Shown one piece after another: positions 51,789-61,569 of a stretch of DNA of 64,000 nucleotides (its first letter is position 1; every line of letters begins with the position of its first letter). The notes beneath the pieces are model-generated. The model was given only the letters and a program-made list of their open reading frames with translations. It made no database searches and was not told the DNA's origin. The stretch comes from NORP309 sp964352735 (lineage in GTDB: Bacteria > Pseudomonadota > Gammaproteobacteria > Xanthomonadales > Marinicellaceae), in assembly GCA_964352735.1 (NCBI GenBank), contig CAYGTC010000019.1, forward strand, positions 1 to 64,000, in the 5' to 3' direction. Both the position numbers and the translations under genes were made by a program.

Positions 51789-53453
51789 TTATTTGTCCAT
51801 TTTTTCTTTTAACAAGTCACCAAAACTGGTAGTTCCAGTACTTGCATCTTTGTAATCCTTAAGGACTTTGTTCATCTCATCAAATTCTTTGGCTTTAATT
51901 GATAGCGTCAACATTTTACTTCTTCTATCCATACCTACAAATTTAGCTTCAACTTCATCTCCAACATTCAAGACTTCAGAAACATCATTTGTGCGTTCTT
52001 TAGCAACATCAACTGCTTTAACTTGGCCAACTACACCATCACCCAATTCAATAATGGCAAATTTTTCAGAAACTTCTTTAATGATACCTTTGACAATACT
52101 GCCTTTAGGATGTGTAGCCACATATGAACCAAACGGATCTTGTTCAAGCTGTTTAATACCTAAAGAAATACGCTCACGCTCAGAATCTACAACCAACAAC
52201 ATTGCTTCAACTGTATCACCTTTTTTGTAGTTGCGGATCGCAACATCATCTGCTTCCATCCATGAAATATCAGACAAGTGAACCAAACCATCAATACCAC
52301 CATCTAGGCCTATAAAGATACCGAAATCAGTGATTGATTTGATTTTACCTGAAACAATATCACCTTTTTCGTGATTACTGGCAAATGCATCCCAAGGGTT
52401 AGGCTTACATTGCTTCATACCCAATGAAATTCTGCGCTTATCTTCTTCAATGTCAAGAATCGCCACTTCAACTTCGTCACCTGGTTGAACAACTTTTGCA
52501 GGATTGATGTTTTTGTTTGTCCAATCAATTTCAGAAACATGCACCAAACCTTCAATGCCTTCTTCAATTTCAACAAAGCAACCATAGTCAGTAATATTGG
52601 TAACACGACCAAAAATACGTGAACCAACTGGTTGTCTGCGCGCAATATCTTTCCATGGATCTTCACCCAATTGCTTAAGACCAAGTGAAACTCTAGATTT
52701 CTCTTTGTCGAACTTCAATACACGTACTTCTAACTCTTGGCCAATTTCAACCACTTCTGATGGGTGATTAAAACGCTTCCATGACATATCTGTAATATGA
52801 AGTAGACCATCAATACCACCTAAATCTAAGAAAGCACCATAATCTGTCAAGTTTTTAACGATACCTTTAATGATAGCGCCATCAACCAAAGTTTCCAGTA
52901 ATTTTTCTCTGTCTTCAGAGAAGTCAGACTCAACAACCGCACGACGTGATACAACAACATTGTTGCGTCTTTTATCTAATTTGATTACTTTAAACTCTAG
53001 ATCCTTACCTTCCAAATAACCTGGATCTCTGACTGGACGAACATCTACCAATGAACCTGGCAAGAATGCTCTAACACTGTTCATATCAACAGTAAATCCA
53101 CCACGTACTTTTCCAGTAATTTTACCCATGACAATTTCTTCATTATCATGTGCCACTTGCAACTGCTCCCAAACCAACATACGTTGTGCTTTTTCACGAG
53201 AAAGGATAGTTTGACCATAACCATTTTCGTATTTTTCAAGGGCAACATCAATCTCATCACCAATTTCTAGCACCACTTCTCCTGATTCATTTTTAAATTC
53301 ATCAAGTGAAATAACGCCTTCTGATTTCAACCCTGCATCAACGATTGCGAAGCCATTTTCGATGTCTACAACAACACCTTTAATGATGGTACCAGGGATA
53401 AGTTTCTTAGCTGACAAGTCTAGTTCAAGTAGCTGCTCAAAATTTTCGCTCAT
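51789..53453 (-). CDS. rpsA: 30S ribosomal protein S1
   Basis: 554 residues with six S1 RNA-binding repeats, as in E. coli (557). Repeats are marked by GxIV/KGxVKxITDYGAFxxL-type strands and HxSDxSW segments (LLHITDMSW, LVHVSEIDW, LVHLSDISW). It brings mRNAs to the 30S subunit. The ATG lacks a Shine-Dalgarno, as in E. coli rpsA, and the leader carries a hairpin that may be an S1 autocontrol site. Confidence 0.98.
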   Translation of the reverse strand: MSENFEQLLELDLSAKKLIPGTIIKGVVVDIENGFAIVDAGLKSEGVISLDEFKNESGEVVLEIGDEIDVALEKYENGYGQTILSREKAQRMLVWEQLQVAHDNEEIVMGKITGKVRGGFTVDMNSVRAFLPGSLVDVRPVRDPGYLEGKDLEFKVIKLDKRRNNVVVSRRAVVESDFSEDREKLLETLVDGAIIKGIVKNLTDYGAFLDLGGIDGLLHITDMSWKRFNHPSEVVEIGQELEVRVLKFDKEKSRVSLGLKQLGEDPWKDIARRQPVGSRIFGRVTNITDYGCFVEIEEGIEGLVHVSEIDWTNKNINPAKVVQPGDEVEVAILDIEEDKRRISLGMKQCKPNPWDAFASNHEKGDIVSGKIKSITDFGIFIGLDGGIDGLVHLSDISWMEADDVAIRNYKKGDTVEAMLLVVDSERERISLGIKQLEQDPFGSYVATHPKGSIVKGIIKEVSEKFAIIELGDGVVGQVKAVDVAKERTNDVSEVLNVGDEVEAKFVGMDRRSKMLTLSIKAKEFDEMNKVLKDYKDASTGTTSFGDLLKEKMDK

Positions 53454-53468
53454 AAAAAATTGCTCAAT

Positions 53469-53488
53469 AAGTAAAAAGGATTTTACTT
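53469..53488 (-). promoter_or_regulatory. Hairpin in the rpsA leader
   Basis: AAGTAAAA and TTTTACTT arms with a four-base loop, 16 bases before the rpsA start, in a region without a ribosome binding site. S1 represses its own mRNA through leader hairpins in enteric bacteria; the same role is inferred. Confidence 0.4.
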
Positions 53489-53596
53489 ATATAATGTTTC
53501 TGTATTGATACTTGCTTCAATACTCGTTCAAAAAAATCATTCGATCCGTAATATTCAATGGACCCAATAATCACCTATTATTAAATGTTTAAATTT

Positions 53597-54301
53597 CTAG
53601 CGCTCAGATACTGGTTTTAAACCAGATTTTTCAATAATACCGATACAACATTGAAATACTTCATCAATGCTTAACTCACTGGTATCAACAACGATAGCAT
53701 CTTCTGCCGGTATCAGTGGAGACACTTTTCTAGTACTGTCCCTACAATCTCTGGCGCCGATCTCTTTTTCAAGAGCGCGGATATTAGCACTAACACCTTT
53801 TTTTTTCAACTGTTTACAACGTCTTTTCGCCCTTTCTTGTGTTGAAGCGGTCAAATAGAACTTAATTTGGGCATCTAAAAACACCACAGTTCCCATATCT
53901 CTGCCATCTGCAACCAAACCTGGCGCCTTTCTAAAATCTTTTTGACGTTGTAATAAAGCGGCTCTTACTTCTGGAATTACTGCGATAATAGAAGCTATGT
54001 TACCACATACTTCTGCTCTCAATTCTTGATTAACGCACTCTTGATCCAAATATACCAATGTTGGTTCACCAATGACAGATACAAAACTCAATTCCAAATC
54101 AAGGGCCAGTTGAATCAATTTATCAATATCTGAAACATCAACATCTGTTTTTAAGACTTTTAAGGCCAATGCCCGATAAATGGCACCGCTGTCTAAAAGA
54201 TTCCAACCCAAGTGGTGCGCCAGTAAGGATGCAGTGGTACCTTTACCTACTCCAGAAGGCCCATCCACCGTGATGACTGGATTTACTTTATCGTTCATCA
54301 T
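53597..54301 (-). CDS. cmk: Cytidylate kinase
   Basis: 234 residues, P-loop NMP kinase phosphorylating CMP/dCMP. VDGPSGVGKGT is the Walker A; DGRDMGTVVF and RDCRDSTR are family motifs. It overlaps aroA by four bases and precedes rpsA, a conserved order. Confidence 0.97.
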   Translation of the reverse strand: MMNDKVNPVITVDGPSGVGKGTTASLLAHHLGWNLLDSGAIYRALALKVLKTDVDVSDIDKLIQLALDLELSFVSVIGEPTLVYLDQECVNQELRAEVCGNIASIIAVIPEVRAALLQRQKDFRKAPGLVADGRDMGTVVFLDAQIKFYLTASTQERAKRRCKQLKKKGVSANIRALEKEIGARDCRDSTRKVSPLIPAEDAIVVDTSELSIDEVFQCCIGIIEKSGLKPVSER

Positions 54302-55617
54302 GAAATATCTAACCCCAGATCATTTGCAATGGTTAAAAAACTGGGGAATGATGTGATGATGTTTTGACAATTTTTGACAGTAATATTCTGCTCAGAGAAT
54401 TGACCAGCTATCAAGAAACTCATTGCACAACGATGATCATCATGAGCATCCACTTCGCCACCTTTTAGGCTACCACCTTGAATACGCAACCCATCACTGA
54501 ATTCTTCGCAATCAATGCCAAGAGACTTTAACCCTTCTGCCATTACTGCAATACGATCACTTTCTTTCTTTCTCAGCTCTTCAGCATTTGTTAATACTGT
54601 TTGACCTTTTGACAATGCCGCTGCAATAAAAATAATTGGAAACTCATCAATGGCAGAAGCTATGTATTTTTCTGGAATATCTATTCCATTTAACTGACTC
54701 GATTTAACCACAACATCTGCAATACGTTCACCAGCAATATGTCGTTCATTGAGCAAACTGATGTCTGCCCCCATCATCTGTAAAATACCAATCACACCTG
54801 TTCTGGTTGGGTTAACACATAAATTGTGAAAAACCACTTCAGAAGAAGGCAACAACGCAGCAAGCACCATAAAAAAAGCCGCTGAAGAAATATCAGCTGG
54901 AACCACAACTGAGGTCGCTTTCAATTGTTGTTTGCCCTGCATTTTTACGGTACATCCTCGAGATTCAAGTTCAACACCAAACCCTCTTAACATGTTTTCA
55001 GTATGATCGCGAGAAAGCTTTGGCTCTGACAAAACTGTTTCGCCTTCTGCATAGAGTCCAGACAACAACACACAAGACTTGATTTGTGCACTTGCAACTG
55101 GGGATTGGTAATGAATGGCATTCAATTGCTCAACCGGCTTAAACTCAATGGGCGCAGTTCCCGCTTCTGTAACATGCACTTGAGCACCCATTAAATTGAG
55201 TGGAGTACTGATTCTACTCATCGGCCGAGAATTAAGAGAATCATCTCCCAAAATTGTAGATGAAAAAGACTGAGCAGCCAATATTCCTGATAACAAGCGC
55301 ATACCCGTACCAGAATTTCCACAATCAATTCGCCCTGACTCTGGTTTCTTCAGGCCATATTTACCAACACCATGAACAACATAGTGTGAATCTATTTTTT
55401 CGATCTTAACACCCATATCCTGCATGGCTTTCATCGTAGCCATACAATCTGTAGCTGTTAAGAAGCCAGAAACCTCAGAAACACCATCAGCAATAGATGC
55501 CAATATCATAGAGCGATGTGAAATAGACTTATCACCAGGCACCAATACTGATTGATTCAAACTCAACCCATTTGAAGAACGAGAAGTTAAAGTGTTTTTA
55601 AGCACAGTCACATGCAC
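54298..55617 (-). CDS. aroA: 5-enolpyruvylshikimate-3-phosphate synthase
   Basis: 439 residues; makes EPSP from shikimate 3-phosphate and PEP in the chorismate pathway. The active-site segments PGDKSISHRSM, GNSGTGMRLLSG, SRDHTENML and DDHRCAMSF are intact. The start overlaps the hisC end by 20 bases, so the two are coupled. This GNSGTGMR form lacks the NAGTAMRP signature of class I enzymes such as E. coli AroA, so it is closer to the class II type. Confidence 0.96.
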   Translation of the reverse strand: MHVTVLKNTLTSRSSNGLSLNQSVLVPGDKSISHRSMILASIADGVSEVSGFLTATDCMATMKAMQDMGVKIEKIDSHYVVHGVGKYGLKKPESGRIDCGNSGTGMRLLSGILAAQSFSSTILGDDSLNSRPMSRISTPLNLMGAQVHVTEAGTAPIEFKPVEQLNAIHYQSPVASAQIKSCVLLSGLYAEGETVLSEPKLSRDHTENMLRGFGVELESRGCTVKMQGKQQLKATSVVVPADISSAAFFMVLAALLPSSEVVFHNLCVNPTRTGVIGILQMMGADISLLNERHIAGERIADVVVKSSQLNGIDIPEKYIASAIDEFPIIFIAAALSKGQTVLTNAEELRKKESDRIAVMAEGLKSLGIDCEEFSDGLRIQGGSLKGGEVDAHDDHRCAMSFLIAGQFSEQNITVKNCQNIITSFPSFLTIANDLGLDIS

Positions 55618-56719
55618 GCTCCATCACTGTGTCAAGCCTATTCATTTGTTCACTGGTTCCAATGGTAATTCTAAGACAATTCGGCAAACCATAATTGGCT
55701 ACTGGTCTAGTGATGATTCCATTTTCCAATAAATTTTTGTAAATAGCGGATGCATCTTTTTCAAAGTCGATCAATAAAAAATTTCCTTTGGATGGTACAT
55801 ACCTGAGTTTAAGGCGATCACATGTCGAAATCAGAATCTGCATGCCTTTTTCATTTTCCACAAAAGCTTTTTCAAGAAAGGATTGATCTGCAAGCGAATG
55901 TTCTGCTGCAATTAAAGCCAATGAATTGACATTAAACGGCTGTCTAATTCTATTTAATACATTGGCAATTTCTGGATTACTTAATGCATACCCTACCCTC
56001 AATCCAGCCAATCCATAAGCTTTTGAAAAAGTCCTGGTTATTACTAAATTTGGAAATTCGCCAAGCCACAAACTGGCATCCACTTGTTCTTCTGAATGTG
56101 AATATTCCAAGTACGCTTCATCGACTACCACAATCACGTGTTTTGGTACTTTATTTATAAAACTTTTTAACTGCTGTTCAGATAAATGATTTCCTGTTGG
56201 ATTGTTTGGATTGGCAATGAAAACCAATCTGGTTTGATCATCGATGGCTGATAGCATGGCATCCAAATCATGACCCAGAGGAGAATCAGTATCCCACCCA
56301 AGCGCAGCAACCTGTTTATGTACGGCACCTACAGCCTGAATTGCAATGGGATAAACTGCAAAACAATATTGCGAATAAACTGCATTCAGCTCTGGCGACA
56401 GAAAGGCTTCTGCCAATAAAACCAACACATCATTTGAACCATTACCCAAAGTAATACAATCCATATCAACATCATGCTTTCGTGCTAATGCTTTTTTCAA
56501 TTCGAAACCATTTCCATCTGGGTACAATTCAATTTCATTCAATGCTTCTTGAACTGCTGCCATAGCCAAAGGACTGGCACCTAAAGGGTTTTCGTTGGAA
56601 GCGAGTTTTATAATATTTTCAATCCCCATCTCTCTTTCCAATTCAGAAATGGGTTTTCCTGGGACATAAGGATTCAATTTTTGAACGCCTGTAACGGCCA
56701 TTTTCTTAAAATCTACCAT
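55598..56719 (-). CDS. hisC: Histidinol-phosphate aminotransferase
   Basis: 373 residues, PLP aminotransferase of fold type I. N-terminal LNPYVPGKPISELERE and LASNENPLG are typical of HisC; the PLP lysine is in TRTFSKAYGLAGLRVGY. It precedes aroA, the arrangement where the enzyme can also serve aromatic amino-acid synthesis. First gene of hisC-aroA-cmk-rpsA. Confidence 0.95.
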   Translation of the reverse strand: MVDFKKMAVTGVQKLNPYVPGKPISELEREMGIENIIKLASNENPLGASPLAMAAVQEALNEIELYPDGNGFELKKALARKHDVDMDCITLGNGSNDVLVLLAEAFLSPELNAVYSQYCFAVYPIAIQAVGAVHKQVAALGWDTDSPLGHDLDAMLSAIDDQTRLVFIANPNNPTGNHLSEQQLKSFINKVPKHVIVVVDEAYLEYSHSEEQVDASLWLGEFPNLVITRTFSKAYGLAGLRVGYALSNPEIANVLNRIRQPFNVNSLALIAAEHSLADQSFLEKAFVENEKGMQILISTCDRLKLRYVPSKGNFLLIDFEKDASAIYKNLLENGIITRPVANYGLPNCLRITIGTSEQMNRLDTVMERACDCA

Positions 56720-57190
56720 TGAGTGCAGCCAATTAATTTAAAAGGACAATATTTTGACGGTATTTTACTCATAAAGCAATAACAAAATACCATCATCTGC
56801 TGTAATTAACGATGTCTGTTTAATGATTGGAGTTGTCAATTATGACAAATTGCATCAGAAGTTCTATAAAATTACTGATGCACTAATATTGCCAAATATA
56901 AACAATTTCAGGATAAAATTTAACAAACAAATTGGATAGACATCACCATAAAACCAATGAAGCTCATGGCTTAGCAACAATTTTATTTAAGGTATATGGC
57001 CATTATTCATAAAACCATATAGGAACACAGTATAATTTCACAAAACGCATTTAAGCGCATGTTCACCTTCGCTAAAATCGGCTTTTCTATCAATTTGATG
57101 AAATATTCGGGCTTGTTATCCATTCTATTATTCAATTCGTAACAAACAGAAGGTATAATCCCGTGCTTTTATTCATTACAAAATAATAAA
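56720..57190. promoter_or_regulatory. 471-bp divergent spacer between hisC and ybiT
   Basis: No gene seen. It holds an operator-like palindrome TTGTCA-ATTA-TGACAA (56833-56848), a hairpin with TGCATCAG/CTGATGCA arms (56851-56882), and a TATAAT at 57154-57159, 31 bases before the ybiT ATG, that may be its -10 box (poor -35). Confidence 0.45.
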
Positions 57191-58789
57191 ATGATAGTAA
57201 CTGCGAATATTGGAATACAATTTGGATCAAAGCCACTTTTTGAAAACATTTCAATGAAGTTTGGTAATGGTAATCGTTATGGTTTAATCGGTGCCAACGG
57301 TTGTGGCAAATCAACCCTGATGAAAATCATTACTGGAGAATTGAAACCCACAAATGGATCTGTATCGTTCGACAAAGAAGACAAGGTTGGTGTTCTTGGT
57401 CAAGACCAATACGCCTTCGAAGAGTATACCGTCATTGACACAGTTATCATGGGTGATAAGGATTTATGGCAAATCAAAGAAGAACGCGATGGCATTTATG
57501 CCAAAGCAGAGATGTCAGATGAAGATGGCATCAAGGTTGCTGATTTAGAAACAGAATTTGCTGAAATGGATGGGTATTCTGCTGAGGCCAGAGCAGGAGA
57601 ATTGTTAATGGGGTTAGATATCCCCGAAGAACAACATTATGGCCTCATGTCAGAAGTCGCACCAGGTTGGAAATTACGTGTTTTATTGGCACAAGCATTG
57701 TTTGCCGACCCAGATTTTTTACTGTTGGATGAGCCTACAAATAACTTGGATATCAATACCATCAGATGGCTTGAAGACACTTTAAACGCAAGAAAATCGA
57801 CCATGATTATCATTTCACATGATCGACACTTTTTAAATTCAGTTTGCACCCACATGGCAGATTTAGATTATGGCGAACTGCGTTTATTCCCTGGCAATTA
57901 TGATGAATACATGACTGCAGCCACACAAGCACGAGAAAAATTACAATCTGAAAATGCCAAGAAAAAAGCACAAATTGCGGAATTAAAACATTTTGTCAGC
58001 CGTTTCTCAGCCAACGCATCAAAGGCCAAACAGGCCACATCAAGGCAAAAGCAACTGGATAAGATACAACTGCATCACATCAAACCTTCTTCAAGAGTCA
58101 ATCCTTATATCATTTTTGAACAAGAGAAGAAGCTTTATAGAAATGCCTTGAGTGTTAAAGGATTGAGCAAATCATTTGATGGCAATACCTTGTTCAAGGA
58201 TTTTGACTTTACCCTTGAAGTTGGAGAAAAACTGGCGGTAATTGGCGCCAATGGCATTGGTAAAACAACCCTCTTAAACTGCGTAACGGATAATATCAAA
58301 GCAGATGAAGGCACAGTTAAATGGTCTGAAAATGCCCAAATCGCCTATTTTAAACAGGACAATTTGGCTGAATTTAAAGAAAACATTTCCGCTTTTGAAT
58401 GGATGATGCAACACAAACATAAAGATGATGATGAACAAGCCGTCAGAAGTGTCATGGGAAGATTACTCTTTTCAAAAGAAGATTCCAAGAAAAAGCTCAA
58501 CGTTTTATCAGGTGGGGAAAAAGGACGCATGATGTTTGGTAAAATCATGTTACAAAAACCCAATATCCTTTTCATGGATGAGCCAACCAATCACTTAGAT
58601 ATGGAATCCATTGAGTCATTAAACTTGGCATTAGAGAATTATGAGGGTACCTTGATTTTTGTATCTCACGATAGACAATTTGTTTCTTCTATTGCTGATA
58701 GGATCATTGAAATCAAACATGATGATGTTATTGATCACCGTGGAACTTATCAGGAATATCTGGCCAAACAAGGCATTCTTACCACATAA
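57191..58789 (+). CDS. ybiT: ABC-F family ATPase YbiT
   Basis: 532 residues with two ABC ATPase domains and no membrane part, so a ribosome-acting ABC-F protein. Walker A GANGCGKST and GANGIGKTT; Walker B LLLDEPTNNLD and LFMDEPTNHLD; the signature of the second domain is LSGGEKGRM, and the first is degenerate (MSEVAPGWKLRV), as in YbiT. The interdomain linker runs about residues 225-325. Length and sequence match E. coli YbiT closely. Thought to act at the ribosomal E site; its exact task is not settled. Confidence 0.96.
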   Translation: MIVTANIGIQFGSKPLFENISMKFGNGNRYGLIGANGCGKSTLMKIITGELKPTNGSVSFDKEDKVGVLGQDQYAFEEYTVIDTVIMGDKDLWQIKEERDGIYAKAEMSDEDGIKVADLETEFAEMDGYSAEARAGELLMGLDIPEEQHYGLMSEVAPGWKLRVLLAQALFADPDFLLLDEPTNNLDINTIRWLEDTLNARKSTMIIISHDRHFLNSVCTHMADLDYGELRLFPGNYDEYMTAATQAREKLQSENAKKKAQIAELKHFVSRFSANASKAKQATSRQKQLDKIQLHHIKPSSRVNPYIIFEQEKKLYRNALSVKGLSKSFDGNTLFKDFDFTLEVGEKLAVIGANGIGKTTLLNCVTDNIKADEGTVKWSENAQIAYFKQDNLAEFKENISAFEWMMQHKHKDDDEQAVRSVMGRLLFSKEDSKKKLNVLSGGEKGRMMFGKIMLQKPNILFMDEPTNHLDMESIESLNLALENYEGTLIFVSHDRQFVSSIADRIIEIKHDDVIDHRGTYQEYLAKQGILTT

Positions 58790-58833
58790 TTAGCAATGCT
58801 TTTATAACTATGAAATAACGATTGGTGATAACT

Positions 58834-59787
58834 ATGAAAAAAATATTTTTATTCTTATGCTTAACTCAAATTAATATGGCTTTTGCATGGAATGACAGCG
58901 GACACCAGATTATTGCTGCCATCACATGGGATTTACTTGACCAAAAACAAAAAAAACATTGGATAGAGGTACTCAAACACCACCCACGTTTTAAACAAGA
59001 TTTTCAACAACACAAACCTGCTGATGTTAAATTAGGCAGCACTCAATATGATGAGTGGATATTTCGACATGCAGCAACATGGCCAGACATTGCCAGAAAG
59101 CTGCCTGAAAACACCAAAAAGAAATTCCACAATGGTCCTTGGCACTATATCAATTATCCGATCTATTTGAATAAAAAAGTTGATACAGAATTCAACAACT
59201 TGAAAATCCACATTGATGGCGAATTGAATAAAAACTTTAATATCACACAAGCCATAAAAGCAAATTTGGCGATACTCTCCAAAAAAGGGGCAACAAAAAA
59301 AGACAAAGCATTGGCCATATCTTGGCTACTGCATATTGTTGGCGACGCACATCAGCCATTACACAGCACAGCCCTATTCTCTGAAACATATTTCCCGAAA
59401 GGTGACAGAGGCGGTAATTTAATTCAAATTGGCGGCCAAGGACAAATTGAAAATTTACATTGGTATTGGGACACAAGACTGGATAATTCAACCTCATTCA
59501 AAATAATTGATTTAAAAGCCAAAAAACTCAATGAAAAGCACAAAGAAATTGGCTTAAAGCATCAAAAAGATAACATTCATAAATGGATTGCTCAATCCCA
59601 TGTCCTTGCTAAGGAAAAGGTATATACACCACCATTATTGAATATTTTAAAAGAGAATGAAAAACATAACAAAAAACAACCTTCGATCAAAATCACCAAA
59701 GATTATGATCAAATAGCGCGTTCAGTAGCAGAAGTTCAAGCCACTAAAGCTGCTTATAATTTAGCACATTTATTGAATACGCATTAA
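58834..59787 (+). CDS. Secreted S1/P1-type nuclease
   Basis: 317 residues from the ATG at 58834. A signal peptide of about 17 residues ends at AFA, exposing the mature N-terminal Trp (WNDSGHQ), a zinc ligand in this family. Further zinc-site motifs are HAATWPD, GPWHYINYP, LLHIVGDAHQPLH and GDRGGN with ENLHWYWD. These trinuclear-zinc enzymes cut single-stranded nucleic acid. An in-frame TTG at 58822 is a less likely start. Placed after ybiT without clear functional connection. Confidence 0.93.
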   Translation: MKKIFLFLCLTQINMAFAWNDSGHQIIAAITWDLLDQKQKKHWIEVLKHHPRFKQDFQQHKPADVKLGSTQYDEWIFRHAATWPDIARKLPENTKKKFHNGPWHYINYPIYLNKKVDTEFNNLKIHIDGELNKNFNITQAIKANLAILSKKGATKKDKALAISWLLHIVGDAHQPLHSTALFSETYFPKGDRGGNLIQIGGQGQIENLHWYWDTRLDNSTSFKIIDLKAKKLNEKHKEIGLKHQKDNIHKWIAQSHVLAKEKVYTPPLLNILKENEKHNKKQPSIKITKDYDQIARSVAEVQATKAAYNLAHLLNTH

Positions 59788-59810
59788 AAGGCTATAAAAT
59801 TATAGCCTTT
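59787..59810. terminator. Inverted repeat after the S1/P1 nuclease
   Basis: AAAGGCTATAA, two-base loop, TTATAGCCTTT: a perfect 11-pair stem that begins at the last base of the nuclease stop codon. The downstream T-tract is short, so termination strength is uncertain. Confidence 0.6.
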
Positions 59811-59895
59811 AGGCAAAAAAAAACACAAGGAAGTGTGATAGAATTTATCGTAAATTATATATTAGTTTAACAAACACGTTCATCAGGAGCTTTCT

Positions 59896-61482
59896 ATGAC
59901 AGTACGTCAAATTTTCATTATTTTCGCCATAACTGTCAGTCTATTAATTCTTGGTTTAGGCTTTTATTGGCCCAAAATTTATTGGTCATTAGTAATTATT
60001 GCCCCTATTCTATTGATTGGCTTAATTGACATAACCCAAAAAAAACAGACCGTAAGAAGACTTTATCCTGTGATTGGACGATTCAGGTATATGCTGGAAT
60101 CCATAAGGCCTGAAATTCAGCAATATTTCATTGAGTCAGAAACCAATGGTATGCCCGTGAGTCGAGAGTTTCGTTCACTGATCTATCAGAGAGCCAAAGG
60201 AGAAAGAGACACAAGACCATTTGGAACCATATTTGATGTCAATGGAGACGGTTATGAATGGATAAACCATTCGCTTCACCCATTAGAAGCATTTGATCAT
60301 GATCCCAGAGTTTCTATTGGTGGACCAGACTGCGATCAACCCTACCTATCTTCACCATTGAATATTTCAGCCATGAGCTATGGTTCATTGAGTCAAAATG
60401 CCATCATGGCCCTTAATAAAGGCGCACAAATGGGCGGTTTTGCACACAACACTGGCGAAGGCGGTCTCAGCCCCTATCACTTAAAGTATGGTGGTGATAT
60501 CATTTGGCAACTTGGCACCGGTTATTTTGGTTGCAGAAATGAAGAAGGCAATTTTGATGAACAATCATTTAAAGAGCAAGCCAATAAAGATGTGGTAAAA
60601 ATGATCGAAGTCAAACTGTCTCAAGGAGCAAAACCCGGTCATGGCGGCATCTTGCCAGCAGTCAAATTAACAGAAGAGATTGCAAAAATCAGACATGTAC
60701 CCATGGGTAAAGACGTGATTTCACCTCCTGCACACACAGCTTTTGATTCACCTCAAGGATTATTACACTTCATCAAAAAGTTGCGCGAGTTAACCAATGG
60801 GAAACCCGTTGGATTTAAACTCTGCATTGGGCGCAGAGATGAGTTTCTCAGCATATGCAAAGCCATGTTAGCCACTGGTATCACCCCAGACTTTATTACT
60901 GTTGATGGAGCGGAAGGAGGCACTGGCGCGGCACCAACAGAAATGACCAACGCCGTTGGCACACCCTTGCGCGATGCTGTTATTTTTGTTAATGAAGCAC
61001 TGATTGGTACAGGGCTCAGAGATAAGATAAAAATCATAGCCTCAGGTAAAGTTTTCAGCGCATTCCATTTACTGCGAATCATAGCTTTGGGTGCAGATGC
61101 GGTTAATTCAGCCCGTGGAATGATGTTCGCATTGGGTTGTATTCAATCCAGAGCCTGTAATACCGATCACTGCCCAACTGGTATCGCTACACAAAACCCA
61201 CACCGTTACAAAACTTTAATCGTTGATGACAAAGCCACAAGGGTTAAAAACTACCACCATGAAACAGTTAAAAACCTCACTGAGCTACTGGCAGTAGCTG
61301 GATTGAAAAGCTTAAGTGAATTAAAGCCCAAACACATCAATCAAAGGGTCAAAGGAACTGAGGTGAAAAATTATGAAGAGCTTTTCCCCTGTATTTCTGC
61401 AAACTGCTTATTATCTGAAGACACCATTCCTCAATCTTGGTTGAAAGATTGGCACAATGCCAAAGCTGAATCATGGCATTAG
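59896..61482 (+). CDS. Membrane-anchored FMN-binding glutamate synthase-family protein
   Basis: 528 residues. Two N-terminal hydrophobic helices (about 5-45) are followed by the FMN-binding (beta/alpha)8 domain of glutamate synthase: SAMSYGSLS, GGFAHNTGEGGLSPYH, KPGHGGILP, VDGAEGGTGAAP and the cysteine cluster CIQSRACNTDHC for an iron-sulfur centre. It lacks the amidotransferase domain, so it is not a complete glutamate synthase. Relatives in many Proteobacteria have no proven substrate. The ATG is preceded by AGGAGC. Confidence 0.93.
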   Translation: MTVRQIFIIFAITVSLLILGLGFYWPKIYWSLVIIAPILLIGLIDITQKKQTVRRLYPVIGRFRYMLESIRPEIQQYFIESETNGMPVSREFRSLIYQRAKGERDTRPFGTIFDVNGDGYEWINHSLHPLEAFDHDPRVSIGGPDCDQPYLSSPLNISAMSYGSLSQNAIMALNKGAQMGGFAHNTGEGGLSPYHLKYGGDIIWQLGTGYFGCRNEEGNFDEQSFKEQANKDVVKMIEVKLSQGAKPGHGGILPAVKLTEEIAKIRHVPMGKDVISPPAHTAFDSPQGLLHFIKKLRELTNGKPVGFKLCIGRRDEFLSICKAMLATGITPDFITVDGAEGGTGAAPTEMTNAVGTPLRDAVIFVNEALIGTGLRDKIKIIASGKVFSAFHLLRIIALGADAVNSARGMMFALGCIQSRACNTDHCPTGIATQNPHRYKTLIVDDKATRVKNYHHETVKNLTELLAVAGLKSLSELKPKHINQRVKGTEVKNYEELFPCISANCLLSEDTIPQSWLKDWHNAKAESWH

Positions 61483-61521
61483 AGTCCAATTTATATTAAC
61501 CCTGTTGGGTAATAAGGTTGA

Positions 61522-61561
61522 TGATTGAAACCACCAGTACATGCTGCGGTGGTTTCAATCA
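61522..61561. terminator. Bidirectional terminator between convergent genes
   Basis: TGATTGAAACCACC and GGTGGTTTCAATCA form a perfect 14-pair stem with a 12-base loop, midway between the FMN protein and the hydrolase. No long T-run, but its place between convergent stops suggests termination. Confidence 0.75.
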
Positions 61562-61569
61562 CAAAACGC

